This document shows, piece by piece, positions 11,098 to 22,462 of a DNA stretch of 57,725 nucleotides. Every line of letters begins with the position of its first letter. Positions within the stretch are counted from its first letter, which is position 1. A model generated the notes under the pieces. That model was given only the letters and a program-made list of their open reading frames with translations, was not told the origin of the DNA and did not search any database. The stretch spans positions 1 to 57,725 of the forward strand of contig SWDT01000756.1 of NCBI GenBank assembly GCA_009193035.1. Direction: 5' to 3'. A program made the translations under genes and the position numbers. This DNA is from Halicephalobus mephisto. Its lineage: Eukaryota > Nematoda > Chromadorea > Rhabditida > Panagrolaimidae.

Positions 11098-11320
11098 GTG
11101 ATCAAGCCAGTGGTTTGCAAACCATAGGGTGGGCTTGCGGGACTGCGCCGAGTGGCTAATGTAGCTGTTTAGCATCTTGTCCTAGTCCCTAAGGGCTGCT
11201 ACCTGCGCAACCAGGCCGTGGACTGCACCATAGTAGGGAACTTTTCCCCTTTATGAGATACCCATTGCCGACCGTATTTAATAACGCCTGGGTCGGGCAA
11301 GCACGGGACATCCGCTTTAT
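11098..11320. other. GC-rich island with tRNA-like A box
   Basis: Composition changes sharply to near-balanced GC. The plus strand contains CGCCGAGTGGCTAATG, which resembles the D-arm/A box of a serine or leucine tRNA, followed by a possible variable-arm stem (TAGTCCCTAAGGGCT). The expected TTCGA box is absent (GCGCAACCAGGCC instead). Probably a decayed tRNA-derived repeat. I do not call a tRNA gene. Confidence 0.3.
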
Positions 11321-11400
11321 TTTTTTTAATTGCACGAAAACAGCTCGAGTATGTTGCTTGTGTTCCATTGAGATCGACTTTACTGGATTACTATCCTGTT

Positions 11401-11492
11401 AGGGAGCTTGCCTAACATATGTAAGGCTTACATGATGTTTTTCCAGGACCTCCTTCCCCTTGTAAGCCTTGTGTATTTTAGGTAAGCTCCCT
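11401..11492. repeat. Imperfect hairpin with 32-bp arms
   Basis: The arm 11401-11432 (AGGGAGCTTGCCTAACATAT...) is complementary to 11461-11492 at 27 of 32 positions; the loop is 28 bases. The size fits a small foldback element or a primary-microRNA-like stem. The sequence alone cannot separate these. Confidence 0.6.
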
Positions 11493-11520
11493 TATCTGCT
11501 GTGCTCAGTTATAATCCGAT

Positions 11521-11814
11521 AGATAAAGATGATTTCTATTTCTATTTATTCCCCTATCGCACACTCAAAGTTCACAAACAATACTAAAGTTAAACTTCCT
11601 TGTACCTTTGATCCAACTCATCCGTCGGTGCGAACCTTCTGTTCCTAGCACCTTGGGATTCTTCTTATCATCTAGTTTGTTTTTGGTCAACCAGGCCTCT
11701 AATGAGAGATATCCAGAGGGCCAGGCTTCTACCTGCCGGTCTTCGGTCGGGAATCGAACCCGGGTCTCGTGAATTTTAATTTACGTGTACTATCCGAGGA
11801 CAGATAAAGATGAT
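11521..11814 (-). mobile_element. tRNA-derived SINE with 13-bp target-site duplication
   Basis: AGATAAAGATGAT occurs exactly at 11521-11533 and 11802-11814. Between them lies 268 bp that, on the minus strand, starts with a tRNA-like head (GTCCTCGGATAGTACACG, then CCCGGGTTCGATTCCCG, a good pol III B box, near 11747-11763). It ends in an A-rich tail (AATAAATAGAAATAGAA) next to the second duplication. Head, tail and duplication are the three hallmarks of a SINE inserted by LINE machinery. The anticodon arm is degenerate, so this is not a functional tRNA. Confidence 0.8.
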
Positions 11815-12274
11815 AGTCAAGAAATCTTCGTGTTGATAAACTCAGACGTGATTCAAAGTTATCCCTATTCATATAAATAAACGCCACGTCTAGCCCAGAA
11901 TCGCTCACGATGGAAGACGTTGGCACCTGCAAGCAGTACCCAAGCTGCCCTTATATAGTGAGGGAGAGAAAAGACCAAAAATCCCCCACGTACGTTAAAT
12001 ATATGTGGTAATAGTGCTTAGTGCTTGGCAATTTTTGCTTTGATATACAGGTGGAATAAAGGAAATATAAATAAACATACTAATACCGACCGATTATTGC
12101 AAGCATAGTGCAGATTTTATTTTCATTTAACTTTGATTTTGATGTTGACTTCTTCATCGACCAAAACTTAAACAACATTCTGAACATATATCTGATGACA
12201 TAAATTACAGTAATTCCTTCTAAAATTTTTAAATTCCAAATATCCGATATTTTTTATTTTCGAAAATTAATTTA
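11815..12274. other. Spacer downstream of the channel gene
   Basis: Fairly balanced composition to about 12060, then AT-rich 3' flank of the minus-strand channel gene. No ORF or RNA gene that I can support. Confidence 0.4.
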
Positions 12275-15200
12275 TTAAGAACTTGCGAGATACTTGGTCC
12301 CTATGTAGCTGGACCAATAGATGACGTTGAACAAGGCAAAAAGACTTGGAAAAAGAAAAAACGAAATTCTATCGATAGTCCTTGCCCAGCCATCACTGGT
12401 TAATTTTTTAATCTGGAGCAATCCCCCCGGATGATTCGATGTTGGTTCTTCTATTACTGACGAATCTTGTTGAGACACATGACTATGTTCATTACTGTAT
12501 TGTTGTTGAGTACTATGACAAGCACAAGGTCCTGCAATCATCGACATGGCTGTTTTGATATTTCCATTTAATCCATATCCAGGGGGGATATACCCATAGT
12601 CATTGTCCCTCGGCATCAGAAGAGCCGTATGTTCGTCTTCCGATTTTTGATTCGATGTTGTTCTTCTATGAATATTCTGGCTTGTTTCATGAGAAGCATA
12701 AGGCGGAGGATGTTGAATCGATTTAACGGGGGTCAAAGGGGGGATCTGGGGCAGAGGGGGTTTCGGTTTCTGAGGATTATCGTCTCTACTCAAATACCCG
12801 ACCCAAGCCAATTCCAGAAGTGAGCAAAACACAAAAGTCATGCAGCTCAGCATCCAGACATCTAAATCCATCCATTAACCAAAAAAATGAAAATATTATT
12901 TCTACAGTAATCAAAGTTTTCAAATTTCTTAAACAATTTCATTTTTTAAAAACTTAAAAAAATTAATAATAATAAAAACAAAAGGTCCTAGAATCTTAAT
13001 ACCAATATAATCAATTTTTACAAAGATCCTAAAACTTCAGTCTGGAAATAAATAAGTCCTACAAAAATTCTAAAACCCTAATATGGAAATAAATAAGTCC
13101 TAGAAAATTCTAAAACTTCAGTTTGGAAATAAATAGGTCCTAGAAAATTCTAAAACTTTAGTTTAAAACGAATAAGTACTATGAAGACCTTAGATCCTTG
13201 ATATTGTGATCAATAGGTCCTACAAATGTCTTAGATTTCTGACTTATTGATAAATAAATCCTACGAAGGTCCTCAAAAATCTAACCTAATGCTAAATAGG
13301 TCCTACAAATGTCTTGGATTTCTGACTTATTGATAAATAAATCCCACAAATGTTTTTAAATTTTCGATCTGTTTATCACTAAATTTCAGCTCATCAAAAA
13401 ACATTTAAAGTCATAAAATTTGAATCATTAAAGTTTCAGACAATTTCAAAAATAAAAAAACTCAAATTTACTGTTATTTTTCTCACTTTTTGAAAAGTTC
13501 AAAATTCTCAATTCAATTCAGTGACATTTTTAAAACATTGCAAATTTTAAAAATTAAATAAAATAATTTTAAAAAAAAATAAAATCATTTTAAAAAAATA
13601 AAAAAAAACTTTTTTTAAATTATTTTTTTTTTCGAAAATTTTTAAAAAATTATTTTTTTTTTGAAAATTTTTAATAAATTATTTTTTTTCGAAAATTTTT
13701 AATAAATTATTTTTTTTCGAAAATTTTTAAAAAATTATTTTTTTTCGAAAATTTTTAATAAATAACTTTTTTTAAATGATAGAAATTTACATAATTAGGG
13801 AAATAAATATTATTTTTTTTTATAGAAAATACCCACCGATGGCTTTGACGTAACTGACCCTCGGGAGATTCCTGATGATGTTGCCGAATTGGAAGGTCAT
13901 AGCAAGGAGACTGTTCACTCCTAGCATTGTCCTGGCTGGAATGGCTTTGGTTCCCAACACGAATGAAATCCAAGCTAAAAGTTGTTTTTTAATATTTTTA
14001 TAAAAATTTTTGCAAATTTTCAAAATTTCTTAATTTTTATAATTTTTCGAAATTTGAGATTTCTGAAGTCAGTTTCTTAAATTTTTTGAAATTCTGGAAA
14101 AGTTCAGAAGCTTAGATGAGGTTCTTGAAGATTTTTGAAATTTCTATAAAATTCTAAATTTTAAAATTTCCTAATGAATTCTAGATTGTTCCTAAAATGT
14201 CTACAAGACTTCAGATGACTTCTGAACCTTCTACTAAGTTCTGAAAAGCTTCAGAAACCTTCGTGAAATTCTGAAATTTCTCATATTTCTAAAATTTCTA
14301 TAAAATTCTGAAATTTTGCGAATTTTGGAAGATCTTGTTTATCAAAAAACTCACAGATGAAGATGGTCAAATAAGTGGGGAGATAGGCCTGGAGGATGTA
14401 CCACCCGAACCGTCTTTCGAAATGGAAAATCATGGAGAGCTCGTGCCAGTACCCTGCGGGGTACTGTTCCGTCACGACTTCTGTGTTTATATCCTTCAAT
14501 TTGTAATCAGCAAGTTCCATGTTTTCTCTCATTTTCGAAACGCCTAAGGGAGTGAAATTCATACTCACTTCCGCAGTATTGTAACTGCAAAGTCACTGTA
14601 GTTTAATAAAAGTAATAAACTTACTTGAAAGACTCAAAAGTAAGTTTACACTTAACTTCGTCGAACGGAAACTTGGTCAGGTCCATTTCACAAGGTCCTT
14701 GGAGCTTCAGCCGGTAGTTGGTCCAGACAGTGCCGTTGGCATATATCATCAAGAAGATGTTTTTGAACGGAGACTCGTGGATAGAAGCCTGGGAAAAATC
14801 AATATTAATTAAATTTAAAAACAACAATCAACTGTCAACCATCACTGTAAGTAATTTCGAAAAACAAATTTTTCATTCGAGAGTTGTTTGACGATTTTTA
14901 TTTTTTAAATTTCAACAATTAGAATTTCGGTCAAAATTTCATTATTTTTCGATAATTTTGATATATTTATAATCCTTATAACTTTTTTAACAAGTTTATA
15001 TATGTTTTCATATATGAAAAATTAAATACTAATGTAATTTTGAGTGAAATTAAAAATAATCTGAAATTTCGAAAATCTCAATCAAAATTTCATTATTTTT
15101 CGATAATTTTGATATATTCAAAATCCTTATAACTTTTTTAACAAGTTTATATATGTTTTCATATATGAAAAATTAAATACTAATGTAATTTTGAGTGAAA

Positions 15201-18200
15201 TTCAAAATAATCTTAAACTTTAAAAATCTCAATCAAAATTTCATTATTTTCCAGTAATTTCAATATTTTTAACATTATTGGAGATTCCTCTGGAATCCGA
15301 TACAAGTTTTCATATAAAAACAAAAAAAAAATAATAGAATTTTCGTTGAAATTTAAGAAATTTTAAACACAAAAATCTCAACCAAAATTGCATCACTTCT
15401 GGATGATTTTCATAGTTTTAAATTCTCCGGAAATTTCTCTACAATTTCATATATATTTCGATATAAAAATAATGTAATTTTAATTGAAAATTAAAAAAAA
15501 TAAAAAATAAAATTTTTTTGAACGATTCTCGAACGGAAAATTTAAAAATTTTTTGAAAATTACCTGTTTGGAGTTGATAAAACACGAATTTGGAGTCCAG
15601 AGTTTCTTGAGCAAATCCGAGTTGAGCGACAGGTTGTACTTACAAGGATCCATCCAACCGTATTCCAGAGCCGGGTCCCTCCACATTTCGGAAATGTAAA
15701 TATCCAACTGAAACGTCATTTTAAAATTTTTTAAACTTTTTCAATTTTTTTAAACTTTTTTCAATTTTTTAAACTTTTTTAAATTTTTTTCAATTTTTCC
15801 AAACTTTTTAAACTTTAAACATTTTCCAATTTTTTTAAACATTTTCCAATTTTTTCAAACTTTTTAAACTTTTTTCAATTTTTCCAAACTTTTTCAATTT
15901 TTTTAAACTTTTTTCAATTTTTTTAAACTTTCAACTTTTTCAATTTTTTTAAACTTTTTTTAACTTTTTTGACTTTTTTTAAACTTTTTTGAATTTTTTT
16001 AACTTTTTCAAATTTAAAAAATTGTTGCAAATTAAATTAGGCCGCAAAATTTCGGAAAATTTGGATTTCAAGGAAGTTTAGTTTTTTCAAAAAAACAAAT
16101 TTCGTAGTAAAAATATCGATTTTAAATTTAATTTCAAAAATAAAGTTTGTTTTCAGGAAGTTGTCTCAGTTACGGTAGCTAGATAGGATTAAAGAAAATT
16201 GTATAAAATTTTCGGAATTGTTAAAATTTGAAAAATAACAAAAAATTTATTAATTTTGGTCCTGACTGGAAAGTTTCGGAATTCTAGTTGAGACCCTTTT
16301 TTAATTTATTTTTAAATAATAATAATTTTTAAATGTTCAAAAATCACATAACTGTTAAATTTTAAATTTCTGGTCCCGACTGGAAAGTTTCCAAATTCTA
16401 GTTGAGACCCTTTTTTGGAATTTTTTGAAGAAAAATTTGTTTTTTTAAATTTTTATAGAATATTATAGATCCATGTGTATTTAGTGAAATATTTTTTCCA
16501 AAAGTTTTCGAGATATTCTGCCGACATTATTGTTTTATTATTTTTAAAATTCCCAGGACGGAAACGAAAGTTAAATGTGACCCTCGAAAACATCGACGTC
16601 AGTTAAAGCAGAAAGCCAATTCCGGACATTTTGCTTTTTTGCCTCAGGGGAATCACGTCTGTTCATTGTCCAATAGTACAGAAAATTTTCTTCAAAAATA
16701 ACGTTTGTTATCCAAGTTTGTTATGTCGGAAACGGTCGGAAAAAATTATGCGATTTCCGATGACGACCCTCAGGATGTGTCAAGCTTCAAAAATAAAAAA
16801 TCTAAAAAATTTCTAAAAAAAATTTTTTAAAAATCTAAAAAATTTCTAAAAAAATTTTTAAAAAATCTAAAAAAATTTCTAAAAAAAATCTAAAAAAATC
16901 TAAAAAAATTCAGAAAAATCTAAAAAAATTCAGAAAAATCTAAAAAAATCTAGAAAAATTTTTAAAAAATCTAAAAAAATTCAGAAAAATCTAAAAAATC
17001 TAGAAAAAAATTTTTTTAATCTAAAAAATTTTAAAAAATCTAAAAATAATTGGAATTTTAATAAATATTGGAAATAAAATTAAAAATGACGTTGAATTTT
17101 TGTATTTTTTTTATTAATGTTAGAAAAATTCGAAAATGATTTTAGGTTTCATACTATGTTTAGAAAGTTTTAGGTCAACTTTAAAAAGGCCCTAAAGCAA
17201 TCCTAGAAGGTCTTCTATCAAGTCTAGAAAACTCTGAAGCAATCTTAAAAGATCTTAGACGAGGTCTAGAAAGTTCTAGATTAATTTTAAAACATCTTGG
17301 ACTATGTCTAAAAAGGCTTTAAATCGATTTCAAAAAGGTCTAACACCTAGCCTAAAAGGTCCTAATGAATCTGGAAGGTCTTGCACCTAATCTAAAATGT
17401 TCTGGATTAGGTCTAAAAAGATCCTAAATCGATTTCAAAAAAGTCTTACACCTAGCCTAAAAAGTCTTAATAAATCCGGAAGGTCCTGAATCGATTTTAG
17501 GAAGGTCTTATACCTAGCCTAAAAGGTCCTGAACCGATCCTAAAAGATCCTAATAAATCCGGAAGGTCCTGAATCGATTTCGAAAAGGTCTTACACCTAG
17601 CCTAAAAGGTCCTGAACCGATCCTAAAAGGTCCTAATAAATGCGGAAGGTTCTGAATCGATTTCAAAAAAGTCTTGCACTTAACCTAAAAGGTCTTAATG
17701 AATCTGAAAGGTCCTGAATTAATTCTAGAAGATTCTTGTTCGATCTAGATCTTCCTAAAAGATTTTAATTTAAATCTTTTTGGAAAATCTAAATCTGGAT
17801 TGACAGGGATCTTTTTAGAAAATTTAAATTTTTTAGACAATTTTAATCCAACCTAGTTTGCACTTTTTGGAAGACCTTTAATAATTTCTTTTTTGTTTTA
17901 TGAAAGTTGAAAACAGAATTCAAAATTTGGACTTTTCGCGTTAGGACAAAATTTAATTATTTTTTATTTCAAAAAGTTGTTTTATTAAAATTAATAATTT
18001 GAATTTGTCTGAATTTTCCGGATCAAAACATGGTCCATAAATAGTTTCTTAGCACGAAAATTTTCAAATTTCGACCTCGAAATTTTAAATTCAACTTTGA
18101 CCTCGAAATTTTAAGTTGAACTTTGACCTCGAAATTTTAAATTGAACTTTGACCTTGAAATTTTAAATTCAACTTTGATCTCGAAATTTTGATGACCAAC

Positions 18201-21200
18201 TTTGATGATAAACTTCGATTTCAAACTTTAATTTAAAGTTTCGATTTCAAACTTTAATTTAAAGTTTCGATTTCAAACTTTGATCCTCAACTTTGACGTC
18301 GAACTTTGAAAACTAACTTCGACCTTGAGATTTTACGCCAAAATTCGATGTCGAACTTTGGCGACTAACTTTAACCTTAAACTTTGAGGTTGAAGTTGGT
18401 CATCAAAGATCGACTTTAAACCTTGATAATCAACTTTGAAGTTGAATTTTGGTAATTAACTTTGAAATTGAACTTTGACTGTAGGCTTTGATGCCGAACT
18501 TTGACAATCAACTTCGACTTTAAACTTTGAAATTGAAGTTGGTCATCAAAGATCGACTTTAAACCTTGATAATCAACTTTGAAATTGAATTTTGATGATT
18601 AACTTTGAGATTGAACTTTGACTGTAGGCTTTGATGTCGAACTTTGACAATCAACTTCGACTTTAAACCTTGACAATCAACTTTGAAATTGAATTTTGAC
18701 AATCAACTTTGACTTTAAACTTTGACAATCAACTTCGACCTCAAACTTTGACAATCAATTTCGACTTTAAACCTTGACAGTCAACTTTGAAATTGAACTT
18801 TGACAATCAACTTCGACTTTAAACTTTGACAATCAACTTTGAAATTGAATTTTGATAATTAACTTTAACCTCGAATTTTGATGTCGAACTTTGACCGTCA
18901 ATTTCCGTAAAATAATATGCATGTTTACCAAGTTTTAAATTTCAACAAAATCTGTCAAGATTCCGAATATTTTAGAATTTATCAATTTTCAAAATTTTAA
19001 AATTGTTTTAAAAAAAATAAAAACAAACCTGAAAATCGGAAGTGATGTCACTGATGGTGGTGATTTCCTGGACCCAGACCTCGACCTGGACCTGGACAGC
19101 CCCTACCCCGGGGATCTTATGTCTGTTGTATTTTTTAAGAATAGTTTCGAGGATGTAACTGTCGTTGGAACAACGTTTTTCTGCCGATCTTTGGACCCGA
19201 TTTCCGTCGAGAATCGGCCTGAAGGCCCCGTCCTCGTCGACTTCCCAGTCATAGAGCCGGCTCAGACGCCTCAGATGACGACTATTTCGACGAAAAAAAG
19301 CTTTTCTGAAAAAATATCAAATAACATTCGGAAATTAACTTTCATGTTTGAAATTTGTTGAATTAGTTAATAAAAATAAGTTTTAAAATTAAAGAATATT
19401 TCGGAAAAATTTTTGTCTACGATTTCTGGATAAGATTACAAAAAAGAGATTTCGAAATCCTGCTGGATATGTTTGGATTTTGAAAAATAAACATCAAATT
19501 CCGCAGTCTTTGGTCTCGACTGGAAAGTTTCAAAAATTCCAATCGAGACCAAATTTTGGAATTTTTTATAAAATATTTTTAAAAATTAAAAAGTAAAATT
19601 AAAAATCTAATTTTCTAATTTTTGGTCTTGACTGGAACTTTTGAAATTTTCCAATCGAAACCAAATTTTGGAATTTTTTATAATACATTTCTATTTTTTT
19701 ATAAATTTTTAAAAACTTGAAAAAATTAAAATCTAATTTTCTAATTTTTGGTCTTGACTGGAAAGTTTCACAGATCACATCAGAACATGTTTTTTTAAAT
19801 TTTGAAATGCACATTTCTATTTTTATTATAATGCAATTTTGGGACTTTGCAGAATCACATAAACTAAAAATTTTGCAATTTTCGGTCCCAACGGGAAAGT
19901 TTTAAAAATTCCCATTTCAACAACTTTTTCGAAATTTTACAATAAATATTTTTTTGATTTTTTTATAAATTTAAAATTGAAAAATTTCCGGTCAAAAAAA
20001 GTTTTGAAAATTTACGAAAATATTGTTCAAAATTTTGTTTTTTTAAAGCATAGTTATTGAAATTCATAAAAAAAATCGAATTTTTTAAAAAATCAAAGAT
20101 TTTTGAATTTTTAGAATTTCGGAAATTTTCGAATTTTATTAATTTTTTAAAAAATCAAAGATTTTCGAATTTTATAAATTTTACAAATTTTTAATTTTAT
20201 AATTTTTTAAAAAATCAAAGATTTTCGAAATTTATAAATTTTTTAATTTTCAAATTTCATAGATTTTATAAATTTTTTAAATTTTATAAATTTTTTAATT
20301 TTTTAAATTTTATAAATTTTTAAATTTTTTTAATTTTATAAATTTTTTAATTTTTTTAATTTTATAAATTTTTTTAATCTTTGAAAAATCAAATTAAAAT
20401 TAAAATTCCGGAGATTTTCATAATTTTATATTTTTTAATTTTTCGAAAATTTGTGTCTAAAAAAATTAATTTTTAAATTTGAAAAAAACTAAATTTTCTT
20501 TTGAAAAATAAAAAAATTATTTTATTCATAGAAATTTTTTTTAATTTTAAAAATTATATTTTTTAGTATTTAGAAGCTCAAAAAGCTATTATTTTCCAAC
20601 TTTTAAAATTTTTTTTCCATTGTTCCTCTGACGTACCTTTTCTGAAAAAACAAAAGAAATCATTGTCAAGTTTCTTCGCTGATTGACTACAATTCAGAAT
20701 ACAACTGAAAATACGCGATATGGATTGCCGGAGGAAAAAAACCAAAAAATTACAAAAAATTATTAAAATTGATTTTAAAAAAATCATTAAAATTTATTAA
20801 AGTTACTAAAATTATTAAAATTAATTTTAAAAAAATTATTAAAAATTATTAAAATTTATAAAAAAAAGTTACTAAAATTATTTAGATTATTAAAATTGAT
20901 AAAATTATTAAAATTAATAAAATTATTAAAATTATTTAGATTAATAAAGTTACTAAAATTATTAAAATTATTAAAATTTATAAAATTTATTAAAATTTAT
21001 AAAAAAAGTTACTAAATTTATTAAAATTTATAAAAAAGTTATTAAATTAATAAAAGTTATTAAAATTAATAAAACTATTTAAATTAATAAAGTTACTAAA
21101 TTTATTAAATTTATTAAAATTTATAAAAAAGTTACTAAATTTATTAAAATTATTAAAATTTATTAAATTATTTAGATTAATAAAGTTACTAAAAATATTA

Positions 21201-22462
21201 AAATTGAATGAACATGGACCAGGACATGATCCCTAAATGGGAAAAACGACCCTAATTAGTCTCATTCAAAGTTGCCAGTCTCCGCTCTCGCCACGACGCA
21301 ATTGGGTTAACTGTTTTACTATTTTTCACTTTTTATCGTACTTTTATAAAAAAATTAAAGATTGAATTTTTACAATTTTTTACATCAAATTTTAAAATAT
21401 TCAAAAAAAAAAAATAAAAATTTTAAAAAAAATAAAAATTTTAAAAAAAAACAATTTAAAAAAATAAAAATTTTAAAAAAATAAAAATTTTAATTTTCTA
21501 AAAAAGTAAAAAAAAATAAAATTTTAATTTTTTGAAAAATAAGAATTTTAATTTTGTAAAAAATTTTTATTTTCGAAATTTTTTTTACAAAAACCAATTT
21601 AAAAATTCTCACGAAACTGTCTCGACACGAATTTTGGAATTTTTTAGAAACTTTGAATTTCTGATTTTCGGTCCAAAATGATGTTATTTAAAAAATAAAA
21701 ATCATTAAAATTTTTCCGAAACAAAATTTCAGAAAACTTCAAAATTATCGATTTCAGATGTCGATTCCGAATTTTTACTGAATTTTAGAAAATTCTGAAA
21801 TTTTTCAAAGATTTTCGAAAATTTAAAAAATTTTTATTTTTCTAAGAAATTTAAAAAAATAAATTTTAAAAATTTCAATTTCTCTAAAAAATTTAGAAAA
21901 ATTATAAATTTTAAAAATTTTTATTTTTCTAAAAAATTAAAAAAAATAAATACTTCTAAATTCAAAAATTACGAAATTTGAAAATTATTAAAAAATTTTT
22001 ATTTTTAAAAATCTTTTAAAATTTAAAAATTTTCCTCAAACTTCTAAAAAATTCAAATTTTCCTACGATTACGATGATTTCAGAATTTTCTATAAGATTC
22101 TGGATTTCTTAATTTTCAAAAAATTCAAAATTCTCGAAAATTTAAAATTTTTTAAAATATTTAATTTTTAAAAATATTTAATTTTGAAAATTTTAAAATA
22201 TTAAATTTTAAATTTTTTAATATTTTTTAAATGTTTTTAAATTTTATATTTTTTTATTTTTATATTTTTTTTATTTTTTGTATTTTTTTTTATTTTTTTT
22301 TATTTTTTAGAAAGTGGAAAATTTTTGATTTTTGAAAAACTTTAAAAAACAGAATTTTGATTATTTTTGAAATTGGACTTACCTTGACCCGACAAAATCC
22401 AAGGATATCAGGATAACGAAAATCACAACAGAATAAAACAGGAGATAACGCCCGAGGGACAT
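12275..22462 (-). CDS. Cys-loop ligand-gated anion channel subunit
   Basis: Pentameric neurotransmitter-gated channel subunit in the plasma membrane. Seven exons join in phase: 22462-22383, 19305-19029, 15707-15564, 14788-14625, 14584-14355, 13974-13837, 12861-12275; 539 residues. Exon 1 encodes a signal peptide ([16 protein letters not shown]). The extracellular domain has [17 protein letters not shown], a complete Cys-loop C-x13-C (about residues 200 and 214) and loop-C residues [11 protein letters not shown]1 is [19 protein letters not shown]2 begins [10 protein letters not shown], with the PAR motif that marks anion selectivity (about residues 311-313). TM3 starts KAIDVWMLSC, intact only after splicing. 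A long loop with a proline-rich stretch ([11 protein letters not shown]) precedes TM4 (about residues 510-530). [19 protein letters not shown] after TM2 resembles nematode acetylcholine- or amine-gated chloride channels (ACC, LGC, MOD-1 groups) more than GABA or glutamate receptors. The ligand is unproven. Confidence 0.92.
12862..13836. repeat. Channel intron with tandem degenerate repeats
   Basis: About 12985-13350 contains seven or so variants of GGAAATAAATAAGTCCTA followed by AAAATTCTAAAACTTCAG, spaced about 50-60 bp. 13560-13800 is low-complexity TTTTTTTCGAAAATTTTTAA. Confidence 0.6.
14585..14624 (-). other. 40-base intron
   Basis: The shortest intron of the channel gene: donor GTAAGT, acceptor TTTGCAG. 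Joining its flanks restores [16 protein letters not shown], the conserved strand after the Cys-loop. It illustrates the small minimal intron size in this genome. Confidence 0.85.
14890..15480. repeat. 151-bp tandem repeat in channel intron
   Basis: ATTATTTTTCGATAATTTTG starts at 14941 and 15092, with a diverged copy at 15243: a constant 151-bp step. A fourth weaker unit runs to about 15470. Units also share AGTTTATATATGTTTTCATA. Confidence 0.8.
15720..16020. repeat. AAACTTTTTTCAATTTTT low-complexity tract
   Basis: About 300 bp of AAACTTTTTTCAATTTTTT variants, part of the 3.3-kb intron between channel exons 2 and 3. Confidence 0.7.
16548..16795. other. Island of normal composition inside channel intron
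   Basis: In an otherwise AT-rich simple-sequence intron this 250 bp has balanced composition and little repetition. It has short open frames on both strands, such as [18 protein letters not shown] on the minus strand and a 61-codon frame on the plus strand (16631-16816), none with convincing start, splice sites or family similarity. It could be an enhancer, a non-coding RNA or an unrecognised exon. Confidence 0.3.
16790..17050. repeat. TCTAAAAAAATTTCTAAAAA low-complexity tract
   Basis: A run of AAAATCTAAAAAAATTC units. No gene content. Confidence 0.7.
17130..17760. repeat. Degenerate tandem repeat around AGGTCCTGAATCGATTTC
   Basis: About a dozen diverged units of roughly 50 bp built from AAGGTCCTGAATCGATTTC, AAAGGTCTTACACCTAGCC and TAAAAGGTCCTAATAAATC. 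It lies inside the channel intron. Confidence 0.7.
18050..18905. repeat. ACTTTGACAATCAACTTCGA repeat array
   Basis: Over 850 bp of short phrases such as AACTTTGACAATCAACTTCG, TTTAAACTTTGAAATTGAA and AACTTTGACCTCGAAATTTT. There is internal higher-order structure: a stretch near 18400 recurs near 18535. Inside the channel intron. Confidence 0.8.
19512..19662. repeat. Two hairpins of the GGTCTCGACTGGAA family
   Basis: Arm 19512-19525 (GGTCTCGACTGGAA) pairs with 19537-19550 (TTCCAATCGAGACC) at 13 of 14 positions. A second copy pairs 19624-19637 with 19649-19662. Relatives occur at about 16258-16296 and 16370-16408, and in numbers in the GPCR intron. Confidence 0.75.
21205..21320. other. Non-repetitive island in channel intron 1
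   Basis: A stretch of balanced composition (with ATGGACCAGGACATGATCCC and CGCTCTCGCCACGACGC) between low-complexity tracts. No open frame of useful length. Possibly regulatory. Confidence 0.25.

Larger units (their letters stand above)
19306..22382. other. 3.1-kb first intron of the channel gene
   Basis: Mostly AT-rich. It includes two perfect-type hairpins (19512-19550, 19624-19662), low-complexity stretches (20040-21190 of TTATTAAAATTATTAAA type; 21350-22330 of AAAATTTTTAAAAAA type) and one island of normal composition (21205-21320). A mini-exon around 20640-20700 cannot be excluded, but exon 1 joins exon 2 in phase without it. Confidence 0.7.

Noticed and set aside
11098..11200. Serine- or leucine-type tRNA gene
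   Set aside because: Only an A-box-like D-arm is present; the T-arm TTCGA box and a matching acceptor stem are missing.
11740..11801. Functional tRNA gene on the minus strand
   Set aside because: The B box is good but the D-arm is shortened and the anticodon arm degenerate; flanking target duplications and an A-rich tail identify a SINE.
20578..20787. Possible extra exon or small gene in channel intron 1
   Set aside because: Exon 1 joins exon 2 in phase without it, and the frame is largely low-complexity Phe/Lys/Ile.
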